Assembly (NCBI RefSeq): GCF_000009625.1
Contig: NC_002678.2
Span: 5,054,001 to 5,118,000, forward strand
Direction: 5' to 3'
DNA length: 64,000 nucleotides
Source: Mesorhizobium japonicum MAFF 303099
GTDB taxonomy: Bacteria > Pseudomonadota > Alphaproteobacteria > Rhizobiales > Rhizobiaceae
Shown: positions 57,256 to 64,000 of the stretch, in pieces
How positions within the stretch are numbered: the first letter of the stretch is position 1
How the letters are laid out: each line of letters starts with the position of its first letter
Made by a program: the position numbers and the translations under genes
The notes under the pieces: generated by a model
Database searches by the model: none
Seen by the model: the letters and a program-made list of their open reading frames with translations, nothing else
Told to the model about the DNA's origin: nothing

Positions 57256-58833
57256 ATGGTTCATTCAACGCCGACAACCTTCGCCGGCTCCAAATCGGCT
57301 CGCCCACGAGTAGCCATTGCTGGTTTTCAACACGAAACCAACACGTTCGCACCGTTCGGCGCACCATTTGATGATTTTGTTCGGGGCGGCGGCTGGCCCG
57401 CTATGACTACCGGTGCGGCCATTCTCGATGTCTTTCCTCCGATTGAAATTCCCATCGGAGGGTTCATCAGCGCTGCGAAGGATACGTATGAGTTGATACC
57501 TTTGGTCTGGGCTGCTGCGGAACCAACCAGCTTCGTCTCCGATGACGCCTTTGAGCGAATTGCAGGAATGATTTGTGATGGGATCGCCCGCGCAGGTCCT
57601 CTCGATGCGATCTATCTCGACCTGCATGGCGCGATGGTCGTTGAATCTTATCAGGACGGGGAAGGGGAACTGTTAAGGCGCGTGCGAGAAATCGTCGGCC
57701 GAGATATTCCCATCATGATCAGCTTGGACTTTCATGCCAATGTCACCGAGGCCATGGTCGAGCTCTCCGACGGTATTACAATTTTCCGCACTTACCCTCA
57801 CATAGACCTGGCTGACACAGGCGGACGCGCCTTCAGTTTACTGGAGCAGCGCATTCGCCGCGGGAGGCCCTTCATCAAGGCGTTCAGGAAGACTCCATTT
57901 CTGATCCCGCTACCTGCCCAGTGTACTGATCTAGAGCCATGCATGTCTCTTTATGCTGGGCTGCAAGAACGAGTCAAAGGACCAGTTCTGAACGTGGACG
58001 TCGCGCTGGGCTTTCCGTTGGCAGATATTCGCGAATGCGGGCCGGCAGTTGTCGCTTATGGGATCGACGAGGTAGCGGTCACAGCGGCGGCAGATATGCA
58101 ACTAAGCGACATGCTGGAGGCCGAAGGACGATTCCATATGTCGCTCCTTGATGTAAAGGAAGCTGTCGAACATGCTGCGCGCAACGGGCGCAAAGGCTCG
58201 CTCATAGTCCTTGCCGATGTGCAGGATAATCCCGGCTGTGGGGGTACGTCAGACACCATTGGGCTTCTCAAAGGTATGGTCGAGGGCGGCCTTCGAAATG
58301 GCGTACTTGGCCTGCTTTGGGATCCAGAAACGGCTGAAGCAGCCCACACCGCAGGTCTAGGCGCTGAACTCGATGTGCGGCTTGGTGGACGCTATGGTTA
58401 CGATTCGGAACCATATCTTGCCAGGGTTCGTGTGGAAGCACTTTCCGACGGGGTGTTCAAGGCTAATGGGCCATGCCTAGGCGGTGTGCAAGTAGATCTT
58501 GGCCGCATGGCGCGCTTGCTTATCCTTAACCCTGGATCCAGCGTGCAGGTCGTCGTATCAAGTGTCCGCTTTCAGTGTCTCGATCAGGATCTGCTACGGG
58601 CGGTTGGGGTAGAGCCGAGAGACCAGTCGGTTGTGGCAGTCAAAAGCGCAGTTCACTTCCGGGCCGACTTTGCACCTATCGCCGAAGAGATACTTACGGT
58701 GGAATCCCCTGGAGCGCATTGGTGCCGGAATGATATCCTTGACTATAAGAACCTGCGCGATGGCGTACGCAGGATGCCGATCTCGCTAGCTACGCAGCCG
58801 AGTGAGGTCAAGATTGCCGAGAGGCGACACTAA
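57256..58833 (+). CDS. M81-family metallopeptidase (MlrC-like)
   Basis: The 525-residue protein is an MlrC/microcystinase-family metallohydrolase. Segments typical of the family are [16 protein letters not shown] near residue 20, [36 protein letters not shown] and [13 protein letters not shown], which supply His and Asp metal ligands. Members cleave linear peptides or amides and are often found with DapA-like and peptide ABC transporter genes. It is about 100 bp downstream of the DapA-like gene and probably in its operon. It might hydrolyse the imported amide or peptide. Confidence 0.87.
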   Translation: MVHSTPTTFAGSKSARPRVAIAGFQHETNTFAPFGAPFDDFVRGGGWPAMTTGAAILDVFPPIEIPIGGFISAAKDTYELIPLVWAAAEPTSFVSDDAFERIAGMICDGIARAGPLDAIYLDLHGAMVVESYQDGEGELLRRVREIVGRDIPIMISLDFHANVTEAMVELSDGITIFRTYPHIDLADTGGRAFSLLEQRIRRGRPFIKAFRKTPFLIPLPAQCTDLEPCMSLYAGLQERVKGPVLNVDVALGFPLADIRECGPAVVAYGIDEVAVTAAADMQLSDMLEAEGRFHMSLLDVKEAVEHAARNGRKGSLIVLADVQDNPGCGGTSDTIGLLKGMVEGGLRNGVLGLLWDPETAEAAHTAGLGAELDVRLGGRYGYDSEPYLARVRVEALSDGVFKANGPCLGGVQVDLGRMARLLILNPGSSVQVVVSSVRFQCLDQDLLRAVGVEPRDQSVVAVKSAVHFRADFAPIAEEILTVESPGAHWCRNDILDYKNLRDGVRRMPISLATQPSEVKIAERRH

Positions 58834-59000
58834 CAGCGCTTGGATCGGGGCTCGCCAAATCAGTCCCATTGGAGAAAATGGCCGACCGTACGGACGCTGT
58901 GTCAGCCTGAAGCGTTGGACTCGCCCCATGCGAGGCGCGTTTCGAGAAGCCCATCCAAACGTACACTGGGGCGCTTGTCGCCCCAGCGCTAACATCGGAT
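58834..59000. other. Region without a recognised gene
   Basis: Short gap after the M81 gene. No motif was found before the ABC ATPase scrap. Confidence 0.35.
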
Positions 59001-59140
59001 CCCACCCGCGTACCCGCCTGAGGCTGCCCAAAGAGGGAAAGGTGCCAAGCCCGGTCAATCCACCGAGTGGCTGCACCTTTCACCCGCGCGGTCCGCTCGC
59101 GATTGAACATTGTCGCAGGGTCGCACCGAAGTTCCACCGT
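59000..59140 (+). pseudogene. C-terminal scrap of an oligopeptide ABC ATPase
   Basis: One frame reads [20 protein letters not shown] then [13 protein letters not shown], which is the oligo_HPY C-terminal extension of Opp/Dpp-type ATPases (usually PSPLNPPSGCxFHPRCP). The Cys after HPR is Gly here. The ATPase domain is missing, so it is a decayed remnant of another peptide transporter. Confidence 0.7.
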
Positions 59141-59563
59141 TCATGTCCCCTTAGGTTCTGTAGCCGCTTGCAAGCGCGCCGCTAGCAGCGAGTGAGCGGC
59201 GTAGCAGCCTACGCGCGTCGTCAGACTCGTCGTCTGCGACGCCGGGGAGCTATAGAGGCGGCCGCCACGAAGACGCTGTGCACACATACACAGCAGAGGG
59301 GCGGATCCGCTTCATAAGGAACGTACCGGCCCATGCCTGCAAGAGTGGCCGCAGGCTTTTCTCAGCCTTCATCGCCACCGCTTTCGCCTAGGATCCAGCA
59401 CCGTATTAAACGCCGTTCACAATAAATTCACACAATCTTAGCGATCGCAAATCGCCGACGATGATAGCTTCACGACAAGGTCTGAGATTAGGCGCGTCCA
59501 AAAGGGCTGACGTCGATTTGCGCTTCGACTGACGCACAGCATGCAACTCGGGATCGAAAGCTG
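59141..59563. other. Upstream region of the ATP-grasp gene
   Basis: About 420 bp without a gene I recognise. A TGT-N10-ACA sequence lies at 59277-59292, but no -24/-12 promoter follows it, so it is not called. The part from 59400 to 59440 is AT-rich and may hold a promoter. Confidence 0.35.
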
Positions 59564-60787
59564 ATGGCCAAAAGAGCGCTTATCCTGGTTGAAGGCTCGA
59601 GGACTGGTCTGCTGTACGTCCAAGCGGCCCAGCGGCTTGGCCTTTCTCCAATTACTCTGTCGGCTGATCCGACGCAGTACGACTACATTGCGGCGGAAGG
59701 GATTGAGGCAATTCATGTCGATACAGCCGATCTCGATGCTTTGATCGGCGAATGTTCCCGGCTGCGTGCGACCTATGAGATTGCCGGAATTACGTGCGCC
59801 AAGGAGTCGGTCTATGCGACGGTTGCCAAGCTTTGCCGGCATTTCGATCTACCGGGACCAAACCCTACATCGATTGAACGATGTTGCGACAAATTCACCC
59901 AACGTCAACTCCTCGCGGAGGCCGGCGTTCCAGTACCGTCGTATCGCTTGGCAGCGAATGCGGCGGACATAGAAAGCTATGCCGCTGAAATCGGGCTGCC
60001 GGTAATTCTTAAGCCAGCCGTGGGTGTCGGCAGCAGCGGTGTCCGATTATGCCGCAACGGCGATGAGTTGGCCGAACACACGACCTATCTGTTGGGCGGG
60101 AAGCACATATGGCGATCTTCGCCGCGGATACTGGTCGAAGAATTCGCACAAGGCCCATACTATAGCACCGAGATAATGGGAGATGAGGTCATCGGGATTT
60201 ACGCCGGTGAGTTCGGCCCCGAACCGTATTTCGTGTTTCGTGAATTCACCCTGCCGGCCCTACTGACTGACGAAGAGCAAGAGCGTATCGTCGACGTTTC
60301 GCTGGGGTGTTTGCGCGCTCTCGGCCTTGGCTGGGGGCCAACCTGCATAGAATTCCGATGGACGAAGCGTGGCCCAGTCGTCATTGAAGTTAATCCACGT
60401 CTTGGTGGCGCGCCCGGTCCTCAACTGGTTCAGCTAACTTACGGGCTCGACCTTGTCACCGAGCACATCAAGCTTGTCATCGGCGAGAAATGGGATTTGC
60501 GCAGAAGGCACTCGCACACGGCCGCCGCGCGAATCCTAGTTCCTGATCGCGATGGCACCCTTGATTGGATCGACGGCGACAATCGGGCAACTGCTGTACC
60601 AGGCGTCGCCGAGGTCGAATTCTACATTGGACCCAATACGCCGATCGTCAGGAAAGGCGATCACCGGGACTGGATCGGCCATGTTATCGTCGCCTCACCC
60701 AGTCGTGCGCTAACCGAAGCGACACTTCACCGGGCCGTCGATCTGATCGATTGGTCGATCGCACCATTTCCGACTCTTGGCGAATAG
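59564..60787 (+). CDS. ATP-grasp ligase (amino acid ligase-like)
   Basis: The 407-residue protein has the ATP-grasp fold: an N-terminal pre-ATP region, an ATP-binding segment (CCDKFTQRQLLAEAGVPVPS; LPVILKPAVGVGSSGV) and a metal/catalytic part (GPTCIEFRWTKRGPVVIEVN, then PRLGGAPGPQLVQL). Family members join a carboxylate to an amine through an acyl phosphate, as in L-amino acid ligases and carnosine synthase. It is followed by a glutamate 5-kinase gene. A dipeptide or N-acyl amino acid, perhaps with glutamate or proline, is a plausible product. No ligand can be read from the sequence. Confidence 0.82.
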   Translation: MAKRALILVEGSRTGLLYVQAAQRLGLSPITLSADPTQYDYIAAEGIEAIHVDTADLDALIGECSRLRATYEIAGITCAKESVYATVAKLCRHFDLPGPNPTSIERCCDKFTQRQLLAEAGVPVPSYRLAANAADIESYAAEIGLPVILKPAVGVGSSGVRLCRNGDELAEHTTYLLGGKHIWRSSPRILVEEFAQGPYYSTEIMGDEVIGIYAGEFGPEPYFVFREFTLPALLTDEEQERIVDVSLGCLRALGLGWGPTCIEFRWTKRGPVVIEVNPRLGGAPGPQLVQLTYGLDLVTEHIKLVIGEKWDLRRRHSHTAAARILVPDRDGTLDWIDGDNRATAVPGVAEVEFYIGPNTPIVRKGDHRDWIGHVIVASPSRALTEATLHRAVDLIDWSIAPFPTLGE

Positions 60788-60951
60788 AAATTATCAGCGG
60801 CCCTCACCTTTCCGACCAGGGCAAGGCGGCGCCAGATTGGAAGGTGATCGTCATCCGAAACGTTGATGCAATTGAGAGCACGAAAGAGAGAGGCAAGTCG
60901 ACGAGATGCCAAACTTTGCACCTGACCGCTCGCGCAACTGAATGCTGTTGA

Positions 60952-61806
60952 ATGCAAGAAAAGATTAGAGAGACATGTCTTGCAACGAAGACGGTCAAAT
61001 TGCTTTCGGCTCGCCGACTGATCGTGAAGATTGGCTCCGCAGTGGTTGCCGATGCGGAGACCGGAGAGATACGCGGTCCTTGGCTTGAAACGTTGATAAA
61101 GGATGTCGTCCGATTTTTCGCGCGCGGCCAGCAGGTGATCATAGTCACCTCCGGTGCTGTCGCGGCTGGATCACGTCACTTCAAGCAGTTGGACAGATCT
61201 TTGCGAATTGAGGAGAAGCAAGCGGCCGCCGCGATTGGTCAGATCCGACTGATGATCGCTTATGAACAGAGCTTGAAACGCCATGGGTTTGGCCTGGGGC
61301 AGGTGCTATTGACCAGCGCAGATGTAGACAACCAGCGTTGCCGCCTCAATGCGCGGTCAGCCTTTCAACAACTCCTCAACGTTGGCGCTGTACCCGTTAT
61401 CAACGAGAACGACGCGACCGCAACGCCCGAGGTCTGTCTTGGCGACAATGATCGGCTGGCGGCAAGGGTCGCGCAAATTGCAAAGGCCGACCTTCTCATT
61501 CTGCTTTCCGACGTAGATGGCCTCTTTACGGAAGATCCACACGACAACCCGTTGGCTCGTATGATCCCAGAGGTGCGGCGCATTACCCCGGAGATAGAAA
61601 TCATGGCCAGCCTTTCCCCCGCGCGCCATGGTTCGGGCGGCATGGTGACAAAGTTGATGGCAGCAAGGATAGCGATGGAAGCGGGCTGCAACGTGGTCAT
61701 TGCGAAAGGAAGCAAGTCTTATCCGCTCGCCGCCATCGAGAACGGTGCGCCATCAACATGGTTTATTCCGCCCGCCAGGGAGACGGCAACACGCGGGGGC
61801 CGTTGA
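60952..61806 (+). CDS. proB: Glutamate 5-kinase lacking the PUA domain
   Basis: The 284-residue protein is an amino acid kinase of the ProB type (LIVKIGSAVVADAE; IIVTSGAVAAGSRH; VPVINENDATATPE; LGDNDRLAARVA). It phosphorylates the gamma-carboxyl of glutamate, the first step of proline synthesis. The usual C-terminal PUA domain of about 100 residues is absent; that domain influences proline feedback and oligomer form in other ProB proteins. A kinase beside an ATP-grasp ligase and upstream of a GntR gene suggests a dedicated supply of glutamyl phosphate or proline. Confidence 0.88.
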   Translation: MQEKIRETCLATKTVKLLSARRLIVKIGSAVVADAETGEIRGPWLETLIKDVVRFFARGQQVIIVTSGAVAAGSRHFKQLDRSLRIEEKQAAAAIGQIRLMIAYEQSLKRHGFGLGQVLLTSADVDNQRCRLNARSAFQQLLNVGAVPVINENDATATPEVCLGDNDRLAARVAQIAKADLLILLSDVDGLFTEDPHDNPLARMIPEVRRITPEIEIMASLSPARHGSGGMVTKLMAARIAMEAGCNVVIAKGSKSYPLAAIENGAPSTWFIPPARETATRGGR

Positions 61807-61991
61807 AGAAATCCTCGGTTTGAATTGTTCGTGCAATCATCGCTTGAGGGAGCGCCTGCAGTGATAGGAGGCAGCTAGCTCAAGCAGAGACCATCGCCGT
61901 GGTGGCTTGAGGCCAGGCCGCCACTTATCCGCACTTCAAACAATGTGACAGCACCATTCGAACGAATGCATGCACGAAGAGGGACCAAGGG

Positions 61992-62666
61992 TTGGCAACT
62001 CCCATCGCGCCGAAAGCAAAATGTCCAATCAGACGACAAACTTTACCCGACATCCTCGTTGAGGCTTTGCGAGAGCGCATTCTTAGCGGCGAAATCCGGG
62101 ACGGCGACTCCCTTGTGCAGGAAACTATCGCAAAAGAGTATGAGGTGAGCCGAGTGCCAGTTCGCGAGGCGCTCCGACAATTGGAGGCGCAAGGACTGGT
62201 CTCCCGCAGAACGCATAAAGGCGCCGTCGCCATTTCAACGAAGCGCGAGACAGTCATCGAACTGCTAGATCTCAGGATCCTTTTAGAATGCGATATTCTA
62301 TCGCATGCACTTTCACGTTATCAGGAAACAGACCTATTGGCCGCCGAGGATATTCTCGATGAACTTGATAAAAATTATCATGACAAAGACATGCCTAAAC
62401 GCGGGGAGATGAATTGGAAATTCCATAAATGCCTATACCTTCCGTCTGGCCGCTCAGAAACATTGTCGATTGTTGAGAAAATACACCAACGCACCAGTCA
62501 CCTCGTTCTGGTACCGCTTGTAGAATCTGGTCGAATTAATGCTTCCGTTGATGGGCATCGAGAGCTTCTACGTCTATGCACTGAGCGCAATTCCACCGCA
62601 ATAGACTGTCTTAGACGTCATATATATAGTTTTATCAAGTCGTTGCCAGAAGAAGGATTTTTATAG
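61992..62666 (+). CDS. GntR-family regulator, C-terminus cut by IS6
   Basis: The 224-residue protein has the same layout as the GntR at 55372: winged helix (LRERILSGEIRDGDSLVQET; VSRVPVREALRQLEAQGLVS) and FCD domain (ELLDLRILLECDILSHALSR; WKFHKCLYLPSGR). The two are clearly paralogues. Its stop codon TAG is formed by TA of the host sequence plus the first G of the IS6 element at 62666, so a few C-terminal residues have probably been lost. The DNA-binding and ligand domains are nearly complete. Confidence 0.86.
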   Translation: MATPIAPKAKCPIRRQTLPDILVEALRERILSGEIRDGDSLVQETIAKEYEVSRVPVREALRQLEAQGLVSRRTHKGAVAISTKRETVIELLDLRILLECDILSHALSRYQETDLLAAEDILDELDKNYHDKDMPKRGEMNWKFHKCLYLPSGRSETLSIVEKIHQRTSHLVLVPLVESGRINASVDGHRELLRLCTERNSTAIDCLRRHIYSFIKSLPEEGFL

Positions 62667-63493
62667 GTTCTGTTGCAAACTTTTTCGTTACGGGTTGTCT
62701 GGCAAGTGACCTCCGACATTTTTTTAGGAGGTTTGTGATGTTCAGAGGCCGGCATTTCGACCGATCGGTCATCCTGGTGTGCGTTCGCTGGTATCTGGCA
62801 TATGGACTGAGCCTGCGCGATTTGAAGGAGATGATGGCCGAGCGTGGCATTAGCGTTGATCATTCGACGATCCATCGCTGGGTTGTTCACTTCTCGCCCT
62901 TGCTGCTGGAGCGCTTCAACCGGCGCAAGCGCGCAGCGACCGGCAAATGGCATGTTGATGAAACCTACATCAAGGTCCGAGGGCAGTGGATGTATCTCTA
63001 CCGCGCTATCGACAGCGTCGGCGACACGGTCGAATTCTATTTCAGCGAACATCGGGGTTTGCCGGCGGCCAAGCGTTTCTTCAGGAAAGCGCTGGAGCGC
63101 CATGGGCGTCCCGATCGTGTCGTCATCGATGGTAGCCAGACCAACCAGGAGGCGATCGTTTCCTGCGATACGACACATCGATTGCAGGATCGCTGCAGGC
63201 GCCGACCGAAGCCGATCCGAATCCGCCAAAGCCAATACTTGAACAACCGGATCGAGCAGGACCATCGGCGGATCAAGCGCCGTGTTCGGCCGATGCTCGG
63301 CTTCAAATCTCCCGCAGCCGCAAGCATCATCCTCGACGGCATCGAAATGCTTCACATGATGCGCAAACGACAGGCGAGGTTCGCCTTCAACCCAAATCCG
63401 TCATTGGCCGAGCAGTTCGATATCCTCGCCGCCGCATAAGCACCGCCCGCCATCTCTTCTTGCTTCAGTTCAACAAAAATTTGCAACAGAACC
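62666..63493 (+). mobile_element. IS6-family insertion sequence
   Basis: The 828-bp element has perfect 14-bp terminal inverted repeats GGTTCTGTTGCAAA at 62666-62679 and 63480-63493. It carries one intact transposase gene. The flanks (TTTTTATA on the left, CCTGCTGC on the right) are not a duplication, which is common when IS6 elements have caused replicon fusion or adjacent deletion. Confidence 0.93.
62738..63439 (+). CDS. IS6-family transposase
   Basis: The 233-residue DDE transposase has the IS6 start (MFRGRHFDRSVILVCVRWYL) and a helix-turn-helix (GLSLRDLKEMMAERGISVDHS). The catalytic segments are WHVDETYIKVRGQWMYLYRA, RVVIDGSQTN and NNRIEQDHRRIKRRVRPMLG with the catalytic Glu. ATG 62738 follows AGGAGG at the right distance. 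It is intact. Confidence 0.95.
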   Translation: MFRGRHFDRSVILVCVRWYLAYGLSLRDLKEMMAERGISVDHSTIHRWVVHFSPLLLERFNRRKRAATGKWHVDETYIKVRGQWMYLYRAIDSVGDTVEFYFSEHRGLPAAKRFFRKALERHGRPDRVVIDGSQTNQEAIVSCDTTHRLQDRCRRRPKPIRIRQSQYLNNRIEQDHRRIKRRVRPMLGFKSPAAASIILDGIEMLHMMRKRQARFAFNPNPSLAEQFDILAAA

Positions 63494-63620
63494 CCTGCTG
63501 CTTCTCGATGATGATGTTCGGGAAAGCGCTCCAGCCTGTGGCCATGAGTGCCTTGGTCCACTTCTTCTCATTGGTGCGTAGCTTATCGACGTCTGCTTTG
63601 GCGGTTTCTGGCTGGGCCAT
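63494..63620 (-). pseudogene. Truncated N-terminus of a helix-turn-helix-type protein gene
   Basis: From ATG 63620 the minus frame reads MAQPETAKADVDKLRTNEKK then WTKALMATGWSAFPNIIIEK, like the start of rhizobial helix-turn-helix proteins of unknown role, whose next residues (ERQxALGLD) are replaced by IS6 sequence. The rest of the gene is missing. The gap 63621-63874 has nothing else I recognise. Confidence 0.5.
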
Positions 63621-63874
63621 CTCGGGCTTCCCTGTGGTGAACTGCATCCAGATATGGTGGTTTCCCGTGATGACGCAAGGGCATCGGGGACGATTCTGGA
63701 TTCAGGGGGAGGGTGTTTCAAGGTTCATCCGGCCTATGTCCTTGGATTCAGGGGCCGGGGAACCGCGCTGCACCCAAAGAAGAGGACTTGATAATATGAG
63801 ATATCGATTAGACGAACCGTGCTATATGCAAGCGATAAGATAGGGCCCCCCGACCAGAGGTTCACCCGGGGGTG

Positions 63875-63903
63875 TTGACAAAGAGAGCGTCAATACCCAT
63901 ACT
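63875..63903 (+). promoter_or_regulatory. Sigma-70-type promoter of the candidate small RNA
   Basis: TTGACA (63875-63880) is followed after exactly 17 bp by CATACT (63898-63903), close to the housekeeping consensus. Transcription would begin near 63909. Confidence 0.6.
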
Positions 63904-63908
63904 TTGCA

Positions 63909-63992
63909 GGTGAGCATCGCTCCGGGGTTGGCGCCAGGCGCCAGCCGACCATTTCAAAACGAAGGCCCGGCTAGTCCGGGTCTTTGTTTTTT
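63909..63992 (+). ncRNA. Candidate small RNA with two hairpins
   Basis: Downstream of a good promoter, about 80 nt contain a hairpin GGTTGGCG/CGCCAGCC (about 63927-63947) and an intrinsic terminator, with no plausible ORF. The layout is that of a trans-acting bacterial small RNA. I cannot match it to a named family. Confidence 0.5.
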
Positions 63993-63994
63993 AT
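63962..63994 (+). terminator. Rho-independent terminator
   Basis: CCCGG (63966-63970) pairs with CCGGG (63976-63980), extended outward by G-T, G-C and A-T pairs to about 9 bp, with a 5-nt loop and the T-rich tail TCTTTGTTTTTT. Confidence 0.78.
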
Positions 63995-64000
63995 CCGTTC

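Noticed and set aside
59277..59292. Second TGT-N10-ACA sequence upstream of the ATP-grasp gene
   Set aside because: No -24/-12 promoter follows before 59564, and the motif alone is expected about sixteen times in 64 kb by chance.

Overview
The window looks like accessory DNA of a Mesorhizobium-type alphaproteobacterium, most likely part of a symbiosis island (Mesorhizobium loti/japonicum). Three things point there. The 280-residue hydroxylase at 44762-45604 looks, from memory, like the characterised L-proline cis-4-hydroxylase of M. loti. A decayed nadB-nadC-bio operon resembles the nad/bio cluster known from the M. loti symbiosis island. A MucR regulator, a SoxBDAG operon, several ABC uptake clusters and many insertion sequences are also typical. 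No rRNA, tRNA or CRISPR array was seen.

Layout. 0-6.2 kb: sarcosine oxidase soxBDAG with a divergent GbdR-like regulator. 6.2-14 kb: an IS66 relic, then copper amine oxidase, MFS transporter and AraC regulator on the minus strand; the MFS gene is frameshifted and split by an intact IS66 element with an 8-bp target duplication. 14.5-25.5 kb: a catabolic operon (polyamine-type ABC transporter with a fused permease, creatinase/DoeA-like M24 protein, PuuD-like and GMP-synthase-like amidotransferases, MmgE/PrpD protein) with a divergent IclR regulator. 26-32 kb: cspA, mucR, a DUF5623-like protein, a frameshifted XRE regulator, small unknown genes and a scpB scrap. 32.4-34.6 kb: a citrate synthase scrap, bioD, a bio remnant, nadC and the 3' end of nadB. 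34.6-38.2 kb: a compact tniABQ (Tn5053/Tn7-like) transposon that truncates nadB. 38.2-41.5 kb: an IS256-type relic carrying a nested second IS with an 8-bp duplication.

The most interesting part is 41.8-62.7 kb. A NifA-type upstream site and a near-consensus sigma-54 promoter precede a two-gene unit. The first gene is a single protein with an NRPS adenylation domain, a carrier-like segment and an AAC(3)-type N-acyltransferase domain. The second is the proline cis-4-hydroxylase. An MFS_3 exporter lies convergent to them. Next comes a catabolic set: HypO/DadA-like dehydrogenase, M19 dipeptidase-like protein, dipeptide ABC transporter, GntR regulator, DapA/HypD-like lyase and M81 metallopeptidase. 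A nearly identical 17-bp sequence in both divergent promoter regions suggests one GntR regulon. An ATP-grasp ligase, a PUA-less glutamate 5-kinase and a second GntR follow. My inference is a nodule-expressed hydroxyproline- or proline-derived metabolite system with export and reuptake/catabolism side by side, similar in logic to rhizopine mos/moc genes.

The window ends with an IS6-family element that supplies the last base of the upstream gntR stop codon, a truncated helix-turn-helix gene, and a candidate small RNA with its own promoter and terminator.
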